This document shows positions 49,887-59,328 of a stretch of 64,000 bases of DNA, in pieces; within the stretch, counting starts at the first letter, position 1; every line of letters begins with the position of its first letter. The position numbers and the translations under genes were made by a program. The stretch comes from Rivularia sp. PCC 7116. GTDB lineage: Bacteria; Cyanobacteriota; Cyanobacteriia; Cyanobacteriales; Nostocaceae. The DNA is taken from the NCBI RefSeq assembly GCF_000316665.1, contig NC_019678.1, positions 868,001 through 932,000 on the forward strand. Reading direction: 5' to 3'. The notes under the pieces are model-generated. The model worked only from the letters and a program-made list of their open reading frames with translations, searched no databases and was not told the origin of the DNA.

Positions 49887-51581
49887 TTAATTTGTTGCTA
49901 AAACTTGTAATTCAACTTGTTGAGGAGAATAATCGGAACCGAGCTTTTGGGCACAAAAACCGACATCCCGTACCTTTTGGGGCTGTATAGTTTTTCCCCA
50001 ATCCAAAGGAGTTGCGGTATATATACCTTTGAATTCTTTGAAATTAGCATTCCAAGAATTTTTTATTTTAGCTTGGTTCATATTGAATTTAAGCTGCCAA
50101 TTTTGAACTGATTGGTTGGTATTATTAATTATTTTCATGCTAGTACAAAAACCCGTTTGCCAATCGGAATAAACTTCAGTAGTAACTCGTAATCCTGCTT
50201 CGGCTACAATTGCGGCATTAGTATCTGGAATTCGCGCTTGCGGTTTTTGTGGTTGTGCAACTGTTGCCGGAGCCATGCGAGGTAATTTAACTGGAAGTAG
50301 TTGAGAAATTAATTGTTGTTTGGGTATATCAACACTTTTCCAATCATCCAAGAGAACACCTCCCGTATCTTCACTATTGGGATTCCAACTCCAAACAGCG
50401 AAACTTAGTTTTTTCTTCTTAATATATTTAATTAACTTACTAAACCAAATAGCTTCTTTCTCATCAATTAAACGCCCGCCAAATTCTCCGATCAAAATAG
50501 GAGCGCGATTTTGACTGGAAATATAATGAAAGCCTATTTGCCAGCGATCGAGGAGATTTTGGGGAAATTTCTTGTCAGAGAAATAAGGCATGTCATACAC
50601 CCCAGTTCCGTACTCATGAGGAGAATAAACTAGCTTATTTCGCTGTGATAAACGTACCGGATAGCGCAATACACCTTCTAAATTACCTCCTTGCCAATGG
50701 TGAGCTAATTTTTGTCCCGGAACATTATTTTCTACTCCTTCAACAACAATTAACCAATTAGGATTTATCTTACCAATGGCATTACCTGCGCGTTCTGCGG
50801 CTAACCTCCAATCGGTAGCTAAATCGTTGGTACCCCAACTAGCTTTACCATGAGGTTCATTTTTTAAATCTGCACCGATGATGTTGGTTTGATTTTTATA
50901 TCTTTGAGCTAACTGCAACCAGGTATTTATCCAATCTGCTTCGGAATAGCCATCTCCATACCATAATTCTGGAATCCGCTTATTATTGAGACGATGGGAG
51001 TCCAACAAAATCAATAATCCTTGACGTTGTGCTTCCTCAACGACTGCATCCATTACTTCTATAGGGGTTTTACCTTCGAGTTCTCGATTGCTACCAATAG
51101 TGAAATCAACGCCACTAATTTCAGATGAGCGCAGTGTTTCTACAGAATATGGCAGACGAATCATGTTGTAACCCAAGCTCCTGATTTGGGCGAGCATCTC
51201 CTTATAATCTCGCTTCCATAAACCGTGGGGAGTATGGGTTTCTGTTTCCATACCAAACCAGTTGACTCCTTGGAGTAATACCCTAGCTCCTTTGGCATCA
51301 ATAATTTTTGCTCCACGAGTTGAAAGTGGTAACTGCATAGTCGTTGCTGCTCTAGCCAGATTGACTTGTCCAGATAACGTGTTAATAAAATTACTATTCA
51401 AGCAAAATAATAAGCTGATAAGAAATATCAGTATTTTCTTGTAGGATTTGATTTGTGAAAATTTATTTTTTTTAAATCTTTTTTTCTTTTTATAAAAATA
51501 TTTTCGATAAAACATTTCAAGGAAGATTATCCGCCATTGTTGAAAGATATTATCTAAAAATAAAAAATTATAATTACGCAT
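49887..51581 (-). CDS. GH5-family endoglucanase with C-terminal CBM2 domain
   Basis: 564 residues in the longest frame. The first 48 residues are Lys-rich and may not be translated; Met23 (51515) is an alternative start. A signal sequence follows (about 49-78, ending LARA). The GH5 catalytic domain (about 82-420) has the acid/base Glu242 in LKNEPHG and the nucleophile Glu366 in LIGEFGG, together with SPHEYG (320-325). A Pro-rich linker leads to a CBM2-like cellulose-binding domain (about 465-564; VYSDWQTGFCTSMKIINNT, NSWNA). The enzyme is secreted and cuts beta-1,4-glucans. It is near, though not in, the cellulose-synthesis cluster that starts 5 kb downstream. Confidence 0.9.
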   Translation of the reverse strand: MRNYNFLFLDNIFQQWRIIFLEMFYRKYFYKKKKRFKKNKFSQIKSYKKILIFLISLLFCLNSNFINTLSGQVNLARAATTMQLPLSTRGAKIIDAKGARVLLQGVNWFGMETETHTPHGLWKRDYKEMLAQIRSLGYNMIRLPYSVETLRSSEISGVDFTIGSNRELEGKTPIEVMDAVVEEAQRQGLLILLDSHRLNNKRIPELWYGDGYSEADWINTWLQLAQRYKNQTNIIGADLKNEPHGKASWGTNDLATDWRLAAERAGNAIGKINPNWLIVVEGVENNVPGQKLAHHWQGGNLEGVLRYPVRLSQRNKLVYSPHEYGTGVYDMPYFSDKKFPQNLLDRWQIGFHYISSQNRAPILIGEFGGRLIDEKEAIWFSKLIKYIKKKKLSFAVWSWNPNSEDTGGVLLDDWKSVDIPKQQLISQLLPVKLPRMAPATVAQPQKPQARIPDTNAAIVAEAGLRVTTEVYSDWQTGFCTSMKIINNTNQSVQNWQLKFNMNQAKIKNSWNANFKEFKGIYTATPLDWGKTIQPQKVRDVGFCAQKLGSDYSPQQVELQVLATN

Positions 51582-52031
51582 AATTACTGATGCCTATTTT
51601 AGTCTAAATGCTGTATTGCTTTGATAATCAATGATATTGACTGAGATATTGTTTAGCATACTGATGCTAGAAACAACGAAACAAGTCTCTATTTTATGAA
51701 ACCAAAAATTTTATAAAAATCAATCCCAAAAGGTGATTAAGAAAACAAATAAGCTAACACTTTAGATAGATATTTGTCATATTCAAATTATTACTTAAGT
51801 ATAAGAGAAATTTAACAATATTTTTTGAGGATAGGCCAAAACATAGGATTGATAAGAATAAATGTGCTTTTGTATCGCGAACTCAGAATATCTAGTTTAT
51901 TAAAAATTTATTAAAACAGACAATTTCTTTATCTTTAAAGCCTTGTGACCTAGGTATTTAACGAATAAATTAGAAATGAATAAAGCAAACAATCAACTGC
52001 TGCCTTAATTGCTTTAAAGCGAAACAAATAA
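51582..52031. other. Divergent AT-rich intergenic region
   Basis: 450 bp between the cellulase (minus) and the membrane/coiled-coil gene (plus), which point away from each other. Promoters for both are expected. Nothing else was recognised. Confidence 0.45.
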
Positions 52032-52916
52032 ATGCAGCAAGTGAATCCATCTGCCGTTTTTGATTCAATAACTGAACTTTTAAATATGTCTCTATCTGCT
52101 TTAACCAAATTTATTTTGCCTCCAGTTTTAGCTTCTGCGGCTGTTTTTTCGGCTATGACAGTACCGCTAGCTTTAATAGGGGATAAACAAATTAATATAA
52201 ACTTTCAAGAAGAAACACTTTTCTTCGGTAAACTAAGAGATGTTGCTTTGCCTTATGTAGTAGTGGCGACTGGACTGAGTTTAGGGGCTGGAATTTCAGC
52301 TATTGCTATTAGTGGATGGCGTAAATCTTCTCGTAAATCAACAGAGATCGAAGGGCAAATATCGCAATTAGAACAGCAATTACAGCAGAAAGAGGAATTA
52401 CTTAAAGAATTTAAACTTTCAGAAACTCGACTGCAAGTTTCTGGATTGAATAATTTCTTGGATGAACAAGCGTCATCGACCGCAAGCAAAGGTTATCCGA
52501 CTTTAAACCCTAGAAGCCTATCTCAACAATTTACAGAGCAAACTGTATCCCCAACATATCAAAAACCAGTAGAAAATTATTCGCAACAGCAGCCTGAAGC
52601 TAACATCAAAGATACAACTTCAGCAAATGCAGCATCTGCATTTGCTTCTGCCCAAAACTTTCTTGGATACGCTCAATCAAATAATAATATCAAGAAGGAA
52701 ATTGCTCACATATCTCAAAAAAATCAAACCAGTATAAAGCCAGCAGAATTTGAGCAATTACAAGCACAACTTAGAGATATGATGCTACAAATGCAAGCAA
52801 TGCAGAATAACCTTGCGCCAACTTCTGAACCTATAAATACTGTTAGCAAGCAAGAAGAGGAAAAGATTAGTATTCATTACGATACTTACAAACCTCAGCA
52901 AGTTCAATTGGGTTAA
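52032..52916 (+). CDS. Membrane protein with coiled coil, unknown function
   Basis: 294 residues. Two hydrophobic segments are visible (about 25-48 and 72-95), followed by a Gln/Glu-rich coiled coil (about 100-130; QISQLEQQLQQKEELLKEF), a Ser/Gln-rich low-complexity region and a second Gln/Met-rich helix (QLQAQLRDMMLQMQAMQ, about 245-265). It lacks a recognised enzyme domain. The plan, two short helices with a long cytoplasmic or periplasmic tail, would suit a scaffold. A later Met at residue 19 could also be the start. I do not recognise the family. Confidence 0.75.
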   Translation: MQQVNPSAVFDSITELLNMSLSALTKFILPPVLASAAVFSAMTVPLALIGDKQININFQEETLFFGKLRDVALPYVVVATGLSLGAGISAIAISGWRKSSRKSTEIEGQISQLEQQLQQKEELLKEFKLSETRLQVSGLNNFLDEQASSTASKGYPTLNPRSLSQQFTEQTVSPTYQKPVENYSQQQPEANIKDTTSANAASAFASAQNFLGYAQSNNNIKKEIAHISQKNQTSIKPAEFEQLQAQLRDMMLQMQAMQNNLAPTSEPINTVSKQEEEKISIHYDTYKPQQVQLG

Positions 52917-53160
52917 AAAGTACTAACTTAAGCGCTCGATAGAGTAATTTTTCCATTAGGTGAGGTGCAGATGAATTTAACACACTCCCCATGAATGGAA
53001 CATGCTGTAATAAAGGTTTAGATACTTTTCACCCCAAATAACTTATTAAAAGTATCTAAATCCTAAAATAATAAAATATTTTTTCGTAGCAGTAATTTAT
53101 GAATCACTGCTACTTTTAACTTTTTTAATAAGTAAGTGCTTTTTTTATCGAGTGCAATAG

Positions 53161-53303
53161 ACATCTTGCAGCATTCTCAAGACTGCCTGGGAATAAATTA
53201 TTAGCCTAAAAATAAAGTCAGATAAATTTCACATCTTGCACCCCAAGCTCAACAAGCGCCTTGGAATAAATTCCCAGGCTCACAAACAAAGTCTGATAAA
53301 TCT
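53161..53303. repeat. Tandem pair of imperfect 70-nt repeats
   Basis: Each copy begins ACATCTTGCA, continues with a CAAG stretch, then G(C)CT-GGAATAAATT, a GGCT/GCCT block and ends AAAGTCAGATAAAT or a close variant. Divergent but clearly related; probably dispersed repeat units. Confidence 0.65.
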
Positions 53304-53399
53304 GACCGGGAAAACATTTATGGTTTGAAGCCCCCGGATTCATCCGTGGATGTCAACTACGCGAAGTTGAAGCCCTTAAATTTCATTTATGGGGCATTA

Positions 53400-53427
53400 A
53401 TTACGAATTACGAATTACGAATTACGA
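53400..53427. repeat. ATTACGA heptamer, four tandem copies
   Basis: Four perfect head-to-tail copies of ATTACGA in non-coding DNA. Confidence 0.85.
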
Positions 53428-53632
53428 ATTATGCTCACTGGGCAAGGTTTATAGTGCGTTTTAACGTACTTTGTATATTAGCCTTGAAATCAATTTCAAG
53501 GCGGATTTCTAGTTGTGAAAGTATCATTACTTCGTTTTACAATCTGAAAGAAACCCTTTTTCTGATAATGGTGCAAGATTTGAGATGAGTGTTAATCTCA
53601 TCGAGTACTCAAGCGCGGCAATATCAAAAAAT

Positions 53633-53653
53633 AGCCCGCTACCAAGGCGGGCT
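53633..53653 (-). terminator. Rho-independent terminator of the lipoprotein gene
   Basis: Perfect 7-bp GC-rich stem AGCCCGC / GCGGGCT with a 7-nt loop. On the minus strand it is followed by ATTTTTTG. It lies 140 bp behind the stop of the gene at 53793. Confidence 0.75.
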
Positions 53654-53792
53654 TTCTAAGCTTGTGCTAATTCACCTGAGTTCGGGATAAGCTCAAACTT
53701 TGTTATATGGTGACTTGAGTCTAATATATATAGACGTAATTACTTTGTTTGAGCCATTAATCAGCTGCTAAAAGTAGAACTAACTCCGTTAA

Positions 53793-54566
53793 TTACCTTA
53801 AAAACTCCGAACTTGAAATAGGAATGTTAGTTTGGTGAGATTTGGCTAATGGAGGTAAAGTGACTGTGGAATCTTCCGATTGTGCTTTGAGTTGGTATCT
53901 AATCCCCCAGCCATCATTAAAATCTTCGGGTTCTGGACGAGGTGATGCTGTTTTGCCTATAGGTAAGCCTATAGAGCGATACTGGCTTGTTTGTACGTAT
54001 TTTTCACCTTCATTCGTAAATCGAAGGGATTTTCCTTCCAGGTTTTGTTGAAAATTTTGGTTGTCTGAAGATGGTAGTTGAGCTACAGGATTGAAAGTCG
54101 CAATAAAAGTAACTTCATTTTCAGGGAGCAAATTTTTGTAATCTTTATTTAGCTGCCATACTTCTTGAAAATTACCGTTAGAAGCTACCTGCCAAAGATT
54201 TAAGTCAGCTTCCCATTTTCCCTGTTTGACTTCTACGATTTGGCGAGCCAAAATTGAACGGTTTATATTTTCATTATTATCATCAACGATCTGTTCTGCA
54301 TTTGTAGTCGTAGTAGGTCGCAAATAGCGAACTGCTGTAATCGCAATGCGGCTAGATTCGGGTAAGTTTGTACTGCCGACAACCTTGTATAGTCCTTTGC
54401 CATCTTCTCTCTGTATGCCTTGTATTTCTAGCTGTACATTATTTTGCGATTTATTTGAGCAGCCAGAACCGGCTAATAAAACAATACTAGAAGCGATTAC
54501 AGCCTGGATTGCTAAAGGTTTTTTAGTTAAAGGGCGAATTAAAAATCTTAAATGTTGCTGTTTCAT
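53793..54566 (-). CDS. Predicted lipoprotein of unknown function
   Basis: 257 residues. A basic N-tail (KQQHLRFLIRPLTKKP), a hydrophobic core and VLLAGSGC with Cys36 give a lipoprotein-type signal, although the residue three before Cys is Gly and not Leu. The mature part is beta-rich and polar (VQLEIQGIQREDGKGLYKVVGSTNLPESSRI, an Ig-like start, then Trp-rich strands WEADLNLWQV). I do not recognise a family. It is divergent from the outer-membrane barrel gene at 54782, so a link to the exopolysaccharide cluster is possible but not shown. Confidence 0.75.
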   Translation of the reverse strand: MKQQHLRFLIRPLTKKPLAIQAVIASSIVLLAGSGCSNKSQNNVQLEIQGIQREDGKGLYKVVGSTNLPESSRIAITAVRYLRPTTTTNAEQIVDDNNENINRSILARQIVEVKQGKWEADLNLWQVASNGNFQEVWQLNKDYKNLLPENEVTFIATFNPVAQLPSSDNQNFQQNLEGKSLRFTNEGEKYVQTSQYRSIGLPIGKTASPRPEPEDFNDGWGIRYQLKAQSEDSTVTLPPLAKSHQTNIPISSSEFLR

Positions 54567-54781
54567 AAAATTGGTGTTAATAAAAGCAGATTAAATCTGT
54601 AATTTCCGCATTTTTATTTATTTTGCCCAAAATTATGCTCAATTTGAGTAACTTTACGAACTCTTATTGTAATTTTACTGGCTTTGCAAAGTACGTATTA
54701 TCCCGTCGATGATATGAATTTTTTTTGTTAAAGTGGCGACATTATACAACGCAAATATTTACTTATACATTAACTGGGGTA
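54567..54781. promoter_or_regulatory. Divergent promoter region of the exopolysaccharide cluster
   Basis: 215 bp between the lipoprotein (minus) and barrel (plus) genes. Promoters in both directions are expected. Sequence is AT-rich; no operator recognised. Confidence 0.45.
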
Positions 54782-56677
54782 ATGAAACCTAAAATACTAA
54801 AGGGTGAAAAACATATTTTGATCAAAGAATTCCACAAGTATAAACCTTGTAAGCTGTTCTGTGCCGCTTCGATCTCAATCTTAGGTACTTTTGGTGTCAG
54901 CAATAGTTCGCAAGCTCAAACAACATATCTTCAGCCACAAATTAATCGGACTTCGCATTCGCAAAAGTTGTTGAGAGTACCGGAATCTTCCATACCTAAA
55001 GGAAGAACAAAACTTCGATTGCAAGCAGTTCCGCCACCACCCAACATTTCTAATATTGGTGCTACTTTACCTACTCAAAAAATAGAACAGTATTTACCCC
55101 TAGATAATATAAAGCAGTTAGAGAATAATTTTATCCAGGAACAGATAAGTGGTAAAACTAAACGTTCGATTGAGCAATCCATAGCGATAAAGAGGGAAGA
55201 AAAAGCTATAGGTGGTCCGCGAACAGGGATTTACGAAGGTAGGTTAAGGAGCGCTCAAGCTGTTCCATTGCCAGCACCACCGGGCAGCAGTTTGGAATTT
55301 ACTTCCCCTAACTTTAATTCCCAAACCACTGTGACTCCTTTGCCACCACTTCCGGGAACAAGTCCACAGCAAAAATTGGATGCAAATAATGCACCAACAT
55401 TTAATCAATTACTAAATTCTAGAACTAGAAACTCTGGAATATACCCTAAATCTGTTGCGACTAATAATGCACCAACATTTGAACAAATGCTTGATGCTTA
55501 CCGGATGAAACAACCGTCAGTTTCTGCAACTTCAACACCTACTTTTAATACGCTGCTTAACTCTCAAGGAGGAATGCGTCCGTCTACTCCTCTGACTCCA
55601 CAGCAATATTCACCACCAGCACCGTTAAAAAGATCGCAGGCACCGCTTGTTCCCCAAAATGATAATCAATTGAACCCCTTGAGAACTAGTGCGGCTTTAA
55701 GAGAGCCATCTTTAAGGGTGGAAGGTGTTTATGTCACTCAAGGAGACGATACTTCCGCAAGAGCTAGACTTACCGGAGTTTATCCCCTTACTCCTCAAGT
55801 GTTGTTTGGTGGAACTTTAGATTTGACTAGTGAGGGTAGTTCATTTGATGATTCCCGACGAGAAGGTTTGAATATCAACGAACTGTATTTAGCAACATCT
55901 TTAACGGGATTACCTAATTTACGGTTTGCAGTTGGTCAGTTAGATTTAACCTCTTATTTTGACCGCAACAGTTTTGCTAAAGATGGAGCCAGCCAATTTT
56001 TTAATCCAGTCTTTCAAACGAATCCAGCCCTGGCATCGACAGGAATCGGTTCAAAGCCTGGACTATTAGTTAATTGGAGCGTGACCGATAATATAGATGC
56101 TAAAGCTGCTGTTTTCTCATCCTCTGATGCTTTGAGCGAATTTAGTTTGGATGCGTTCGCTGGTGAAATCGGAGTTCGTTACGGTAATGCGATTATTCGC
56201 GGTACTTACAGTACTGCAAGAGATGCCGGAAACCGCGATACTTTTCCTCAAAGCTTTCAAATTGATCGCGGGAATGGTGAGTTTGGAGTTTTGGAAGACG
56301 ATCGCGAAGAAGCATACGGTATAAATGCTGAAGTTTTTATTCCTGAAATGAAATTAGGTCTATTCGGACGTTATGGTCGTTATGAAAATAGAGATTTAGG
56401 AGAAGGCGCGGATACGTATGTTTTCGGAGCTAGTTTCTTAGATTTATTTACCCCTGACGATAGATTGGGATTAGCTTATGGGCGGGCTTTATCAAACGAA
56501 GATGAGCGTGAAGGAAAGCAATTAGATGTATTAGAGCTTTACTACGATTTTCAGTTTCTTCCTAACTTAAGATTAGGTTTTTCCGTTCAGGGAAGAGACG
56601 ACTTTAACGAAACAGTTCTTGGTGTGAGAGTTAAATCAGACTTTGATGTAACTCCAAGGGGGAGATTTGGTAGATGA
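54782..56677 (+). CDS. Outer-membrane beta-barrel protein, possible BcsC-barrel counterpart
   Basis: 631 residues from the ATG at 54782; the frame opens 19 codons earlier only through a TTG. A signal peptide ends near SQAQ (about residue 47). Residues about 50-310 are a Pro/Ser/Asn-rich stalk with three copies of an APTFxQLL-type repeat (APTFNQLLNS, APTFEQMLDA, TPTFNTLLNS). The last 300 residues are alternating beta strands that look like an OprB/carbohydrate-porin barrel (LELYYDFQFLPNLRLGFSVQG near the end), without an SLH domain. Its stop overlaps the next gene by four bases (ATGA). Next to a BcsC-like TPR gene, it may be the export pore of a split BcsC. This is inference. Confidence 0.75.
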   Translation: MKPKILKGEKHILIKEFHKYKPCKLFCAASISILGTFGVSNSSQAQTTYLQPQINRTSHSQKLLRVPESSIPKGRTKLRLQAVPPPPNISNIGATLPTQKIEQYLPLDNIKQLENNFIQEQISGKTKRSIEQSIAIKREEKAIGGPRTGIYEGRLRSAQAVPLPAPPGSSLEFTSPNFNSQTTVTPLPPLPGTSPQQKLDANNAPTFNQLLNSRTRNSGIYPKSVATNNAPTFEQMLDAYRMKQPSVSATSTPTFNTLLNSQGGMRPSTPLTPQQYSPPAPLKRSQAPLVPQNDNQLNPLRTSAALREPSLRVEGVYVTQGDDTSARARLTGVYPLTPQVLFGGTLDLTSEGSSFDDSRREGLNINELYLATSLTGLPNLRFAVGQLDLTSYFDRNSFAKDGASQFFNPVFQTNPALASTGIGSKPGLLVNWSVTDNIDAKAAVFSSSDALSEFSLDAFAGEIGVRYGNAIIRGTYSTARDAGNRDTFPQSFQIDRGNGEFGVLEDDREEAYGINAEVFIPEMKLGLFGRYGRYENRDLGEGADTYVFGASFLDLFTPDDRLGLAYGRALSNEDEREGKQLDVLELYYDFQFLPNLRLGFSVQGRDDFNETVLGVRVKSDFDVTPRGRFGR

Positions 56678-59070
56678 ATCACAAATCAAAATTTGACTGG
56701 TATTTGAACCTATTCTATAAAGCAAATTTATGGCAGGAAAAACGCAAAACACAAAGTAACATCATTGTCGGAATTACTTTATTACCTTTTCACTTATTTG
56801 TTTTTACTTGCCCCATAGTACTGGCAACTTTGAATAACATAGAACCAGTACAAGCTCAAAGTGCATCTGGAGCGACCAAACGGGGTTACAGTCTGCTGAA
56901 AAAAGGGTGGGTTGATGATGCCATTAAAGCCTTTAAACAAGCTTTGAGAAGAAATCCACAATCTTTGCAAGCCAAGCTGGGTTTAGCTATTGCTTATAAC
57001 CGCGCCGGACAAATTGAAGAGGCATTTCAAGCTTATCAAGAAGTATTAGCGCAAGATCCTAAAAATCAAGCAGCCTTAAGAATTGTGGGGATGATGGGTA
57101 CTTACCGTCCTGAATGGAATCAACCCGGTATAAAAGCTCTTAACACTTTGCTTGAATTGAATCCTGATGATTTACAAAGTCGTTATTATCGCGCTTTACT
57201 TTATTCCTATCAAGGTCAATTCAGTAAATCTATCGCCGACTTTCAAATAGTTTTGGCGAACAATCCCACCCCAGAAGCAGTAATTGGAGCGGCTCAAACC
57301 TATAGTTACAGCGGCGATTATCAAAAAGCCAAAGAACTATTTAATCGTTATAAAGCCAGTGGAAAACAAATAACAGATTATGCCGCTGTTGCTTATGCTC
57401 TTACCTTACGCAAAACTGGGAATGCTCAAGAAGCCATCGGAATTCTACAAAGACAGCTACAGCGCTCCGACAATTTAGACCAGTTATCTATCAATACTCG
57501 TGCCGAACTCTCACAAGCCTATATTGCCAATAAACAAGAAGCCGAAGCTTTAGCAGTATTAGAACCTTTAGAAAATAGAGAAGAGGCGATTTTACCTTTA
57601 GCTAGGGCGCTGAATGAAATTCGCAAAAATACAGATAATCCTTCCTTGGTAGAAAAAGTAGCTAATCTCTACCGTCAAGCTCTTGCGAACAATCCTAATC
57701 CTTCTAGCAGTTTGCTGCGGGAAATTGCTAATGTCTTTACTGGTTTACCCCAAGGAGAGGAAACAGCATTACAAATTTATAGACGTTTGGCTGCCACTTT
57801 ACCAAACGATAAAAGTTTGATAGCGCGCCAAGTCGCTTTAGAATACAAACTCGGAATGGTTTCTAAGAGCGATTTAAATCGACGGTTAGCGACAACCTTG
57901 CAAAACTTACCTACTGATTCAGCGCAACTACAAAATTTAGCATTAGCATTAGCTGATATAGATGCTCCCTCTCCTCAACTTCTAAGTGCATATCAAAATA
58001 TTCTGCAAACAGGAGTCAACGCACCGTTTTTGAACTTTCGCTTAGCCCAGATGTATTTGCAACTCGAAAATACAATTCAAGCCAGACAGGCTTTAGCTAA
58101 TTATACGGCAACATCTCAAGGTGCCAGTGATATGGCTACACAGTTGCTTGCAGCGGAAATCGAAAGACGCGAAGGGAACTTGGAAGCCAGCGCCGAACGC
58201 TACTTTGCTATCCTTAATAACAATCCCAAGAACGATATAATTGATGGTGCTTTGCGCGGATTAGTAGGGGTAAGAGTCCAGCAGAAACGTTTTGACGAAG
58301 CTTTAGTAGTTTACGAGCAAGTTCTCAAACGTAATCCTCAAGATATTACCGCTCAGTTAGGACGTACCAGCGTTGCCTATCAAGCCAAACGCATTTCTAA
58401 AAACGAAGCTGAATCTGTTTTAGATAATTGGTTAGCAACTCAAAAAGCTACCAATACACCACCAGAACTATATAGCTTAGTAACACAGCTACCTACCGAT
58501 CCCAACCGAGAAGCACTGTATAATTACTTAGTAGAAGTTGACCCTAGTAGTATAAGATTGCAGCAGCGCTTGCTTGAGTCAATAGCTCAACGAAATCGCG
58601 GTGAAGCCCGCTTGCGAATGAAACAATTGATTGCTAGCGCTCCAAATAACGCTAACTCACAACAGAGAGTAGCTTTGCTAGCTAAAGCAGTTGGAGATTT
58701 AGACATGGCTAGTAAAGCTTATGAGAATATTCTCAAACAGGAACCAGACGATATAGACGCTTTAGCTGCTTTGGGAGGAATTCGTTTCGAGCAAAGACGA
58801 TTTGAATCCGCAGAACAAATTTATTCCACAGTGTTGGAACAAAATCCTCAAGATAAAGAAGCACGTCGCGCTTTAGCAGGTTTGAATGCGATTCTTGACA
58901 AACCATTAGCAGCGATGAAAGCCCTAGAACAGCTGCAAATCGAGCAAATTGCCAGCGGTGAAAGAAATCCCGAAATATCCAACCAGATGCAGCAAATACA
59001 AGAAGACTTCCTGCAAAGACGGGGTTTTCAACCACCTTGGGAAAGTTATGAGCGTCGGGGGAAAAGGTAA
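56674..59070 (+). CDS. BcsC-like TPR scaffold protein (periplasmic)
   Basis: 798 residues. A hydrophobic segment at about 26-50 acts as signal or anchor (ending PVQAQS). From about residue 62 onward there are roughly 18-20 TPR units of 34-36 residues, with motifs such as LGLAIAYNRAGQIEEAFQAYQEVLAQDPKN and LGGIRFEQRRFESAEQIYSTVLEQNP. The spacing and length fit the periplasmic TPR superhelix of BcsC, but the C-terminal 16-strand barrel is missing and the protein ends in basic residues (ESYERRGKR). The barrel gene lies directly upstream and overlaps it. The protein could bind the polysaccharide chain and guide it to the pore. Confidence 0.8.
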   Translation: MNHKSKFDWYLNLFYKANLWQEKRKTQSNIIVGITLLPFHLFVFTCPIVLATLNNIEPVQAQSASGATKRGYSLLKKGWVDDAIKAFKQALRRNPQSLQAKLGLAIAYNRAGQIEEAFQAYQEVLAQDPKNQAALRIVGMMGTYRPEWNQPGIKALNTLLELNPDDLQSRYYRALLYSYQGQFSKSIADFQIVLANNPTPEAVIGAAQTYSYSGDYQKAKELFNRYKASGKQITDYAAVAYALTLRKTGNAQEAIGILQRQLQRSDNLDQLSINTRAELSQAYIANKQEAEALAVLEPLENREEAILPLARALNEIRKNTDNPSLVEKVANLYRQALANNPNPSSSLLREIANVFTGLPQGEETALQIYRRLAATLPNDKSLIARQVALEYKLGMVSKSDLNRRLATTLQNLPTDSAQLQNLALALADIDAPSPQLLSAYQNILQTGVNAPFLNFRLAQMYLQLENTIQARQALANYTATSQGASDMATQLLAAEIERREGNLEASAERYFAILNNNPKNDIIDGALRGLVGVRVQQKRFDEALVVYEQVLKRNPQDITAQLGRTSVAYQAKRISKNEAESVLDNWLATQKATNTPPELYSLVTQLPTDPNREALYNYLVEVDPSSIRLQQRLLESIAQRNRGEARLRMKQLIASAPNNANSQQRVALLAKAVGDLDMASKAYENILKQEPDDIDALAALGGIRFEQRRFESAEQIYSTVLEQNPQDKEARRALAGLNAILDKPLAAMKALEQLQIEQIASGERNPEISNQMQQIQEDFLQRRGFQPPWESYERRGKR

Positions 59071-59135
59071 TTGGTAATTGGTAATTGGTAATTTTGATTT
59101 AAACCGCTTGTGCTTTTGGTGTGAGTGGTTTTTTT
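59067..59135 (+). terminator. TTGGTAA repeats and terminator-like hairpin
   Basis: 59067-59093 carries three copies of the GGTAATT heptamer also found at 23853. 59101-59131 forms a 9-bp stem AAACCGCTT / GAGTGGTTT, with two G-U pairs and a 13-nt loop, followed by TTTT. It probably ends the barrel-TPR transcript. Confidence 0.55.
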
Positions 59136-59328
59136 ATGGGGATGGGTAATTGTAATGGGTAATAAACAAGTTTATGTAATTAGTATTTTATTGTAGGGTG
59201 CTGTGACGCTATGAAAAGATTTGAACGTAGCGATAAGATTTATCCGCGTCACGCACCAACCAGTAATTGTGACAATAAAAACTCTTGCTATCGATAATAA
59301 AATCATTCTAAGGATAAAGTAAGAAAAT

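Larger units (their letters stand above)
52917..53792. other. Repeat-rich intergenic region
   Basis: 876 bp with no supported gene. It contains a tandem pair of imperfect 70-72-nt repeats that both start ACATCTTGCA (53161-53230 and 53231-53303), four copies of ATTACGA (53400-53427) and, at the right end, a terminator for the minus-strand lipoprotein gene. The first part is AT-rich. Confidence 0.65.

Noticed and set aside
53325-53588. 87-codon plus-strand frame
   Set aside because: It contains the ATTACGA heptamer array (translated as a repeated short peptide) and lacks coding character.
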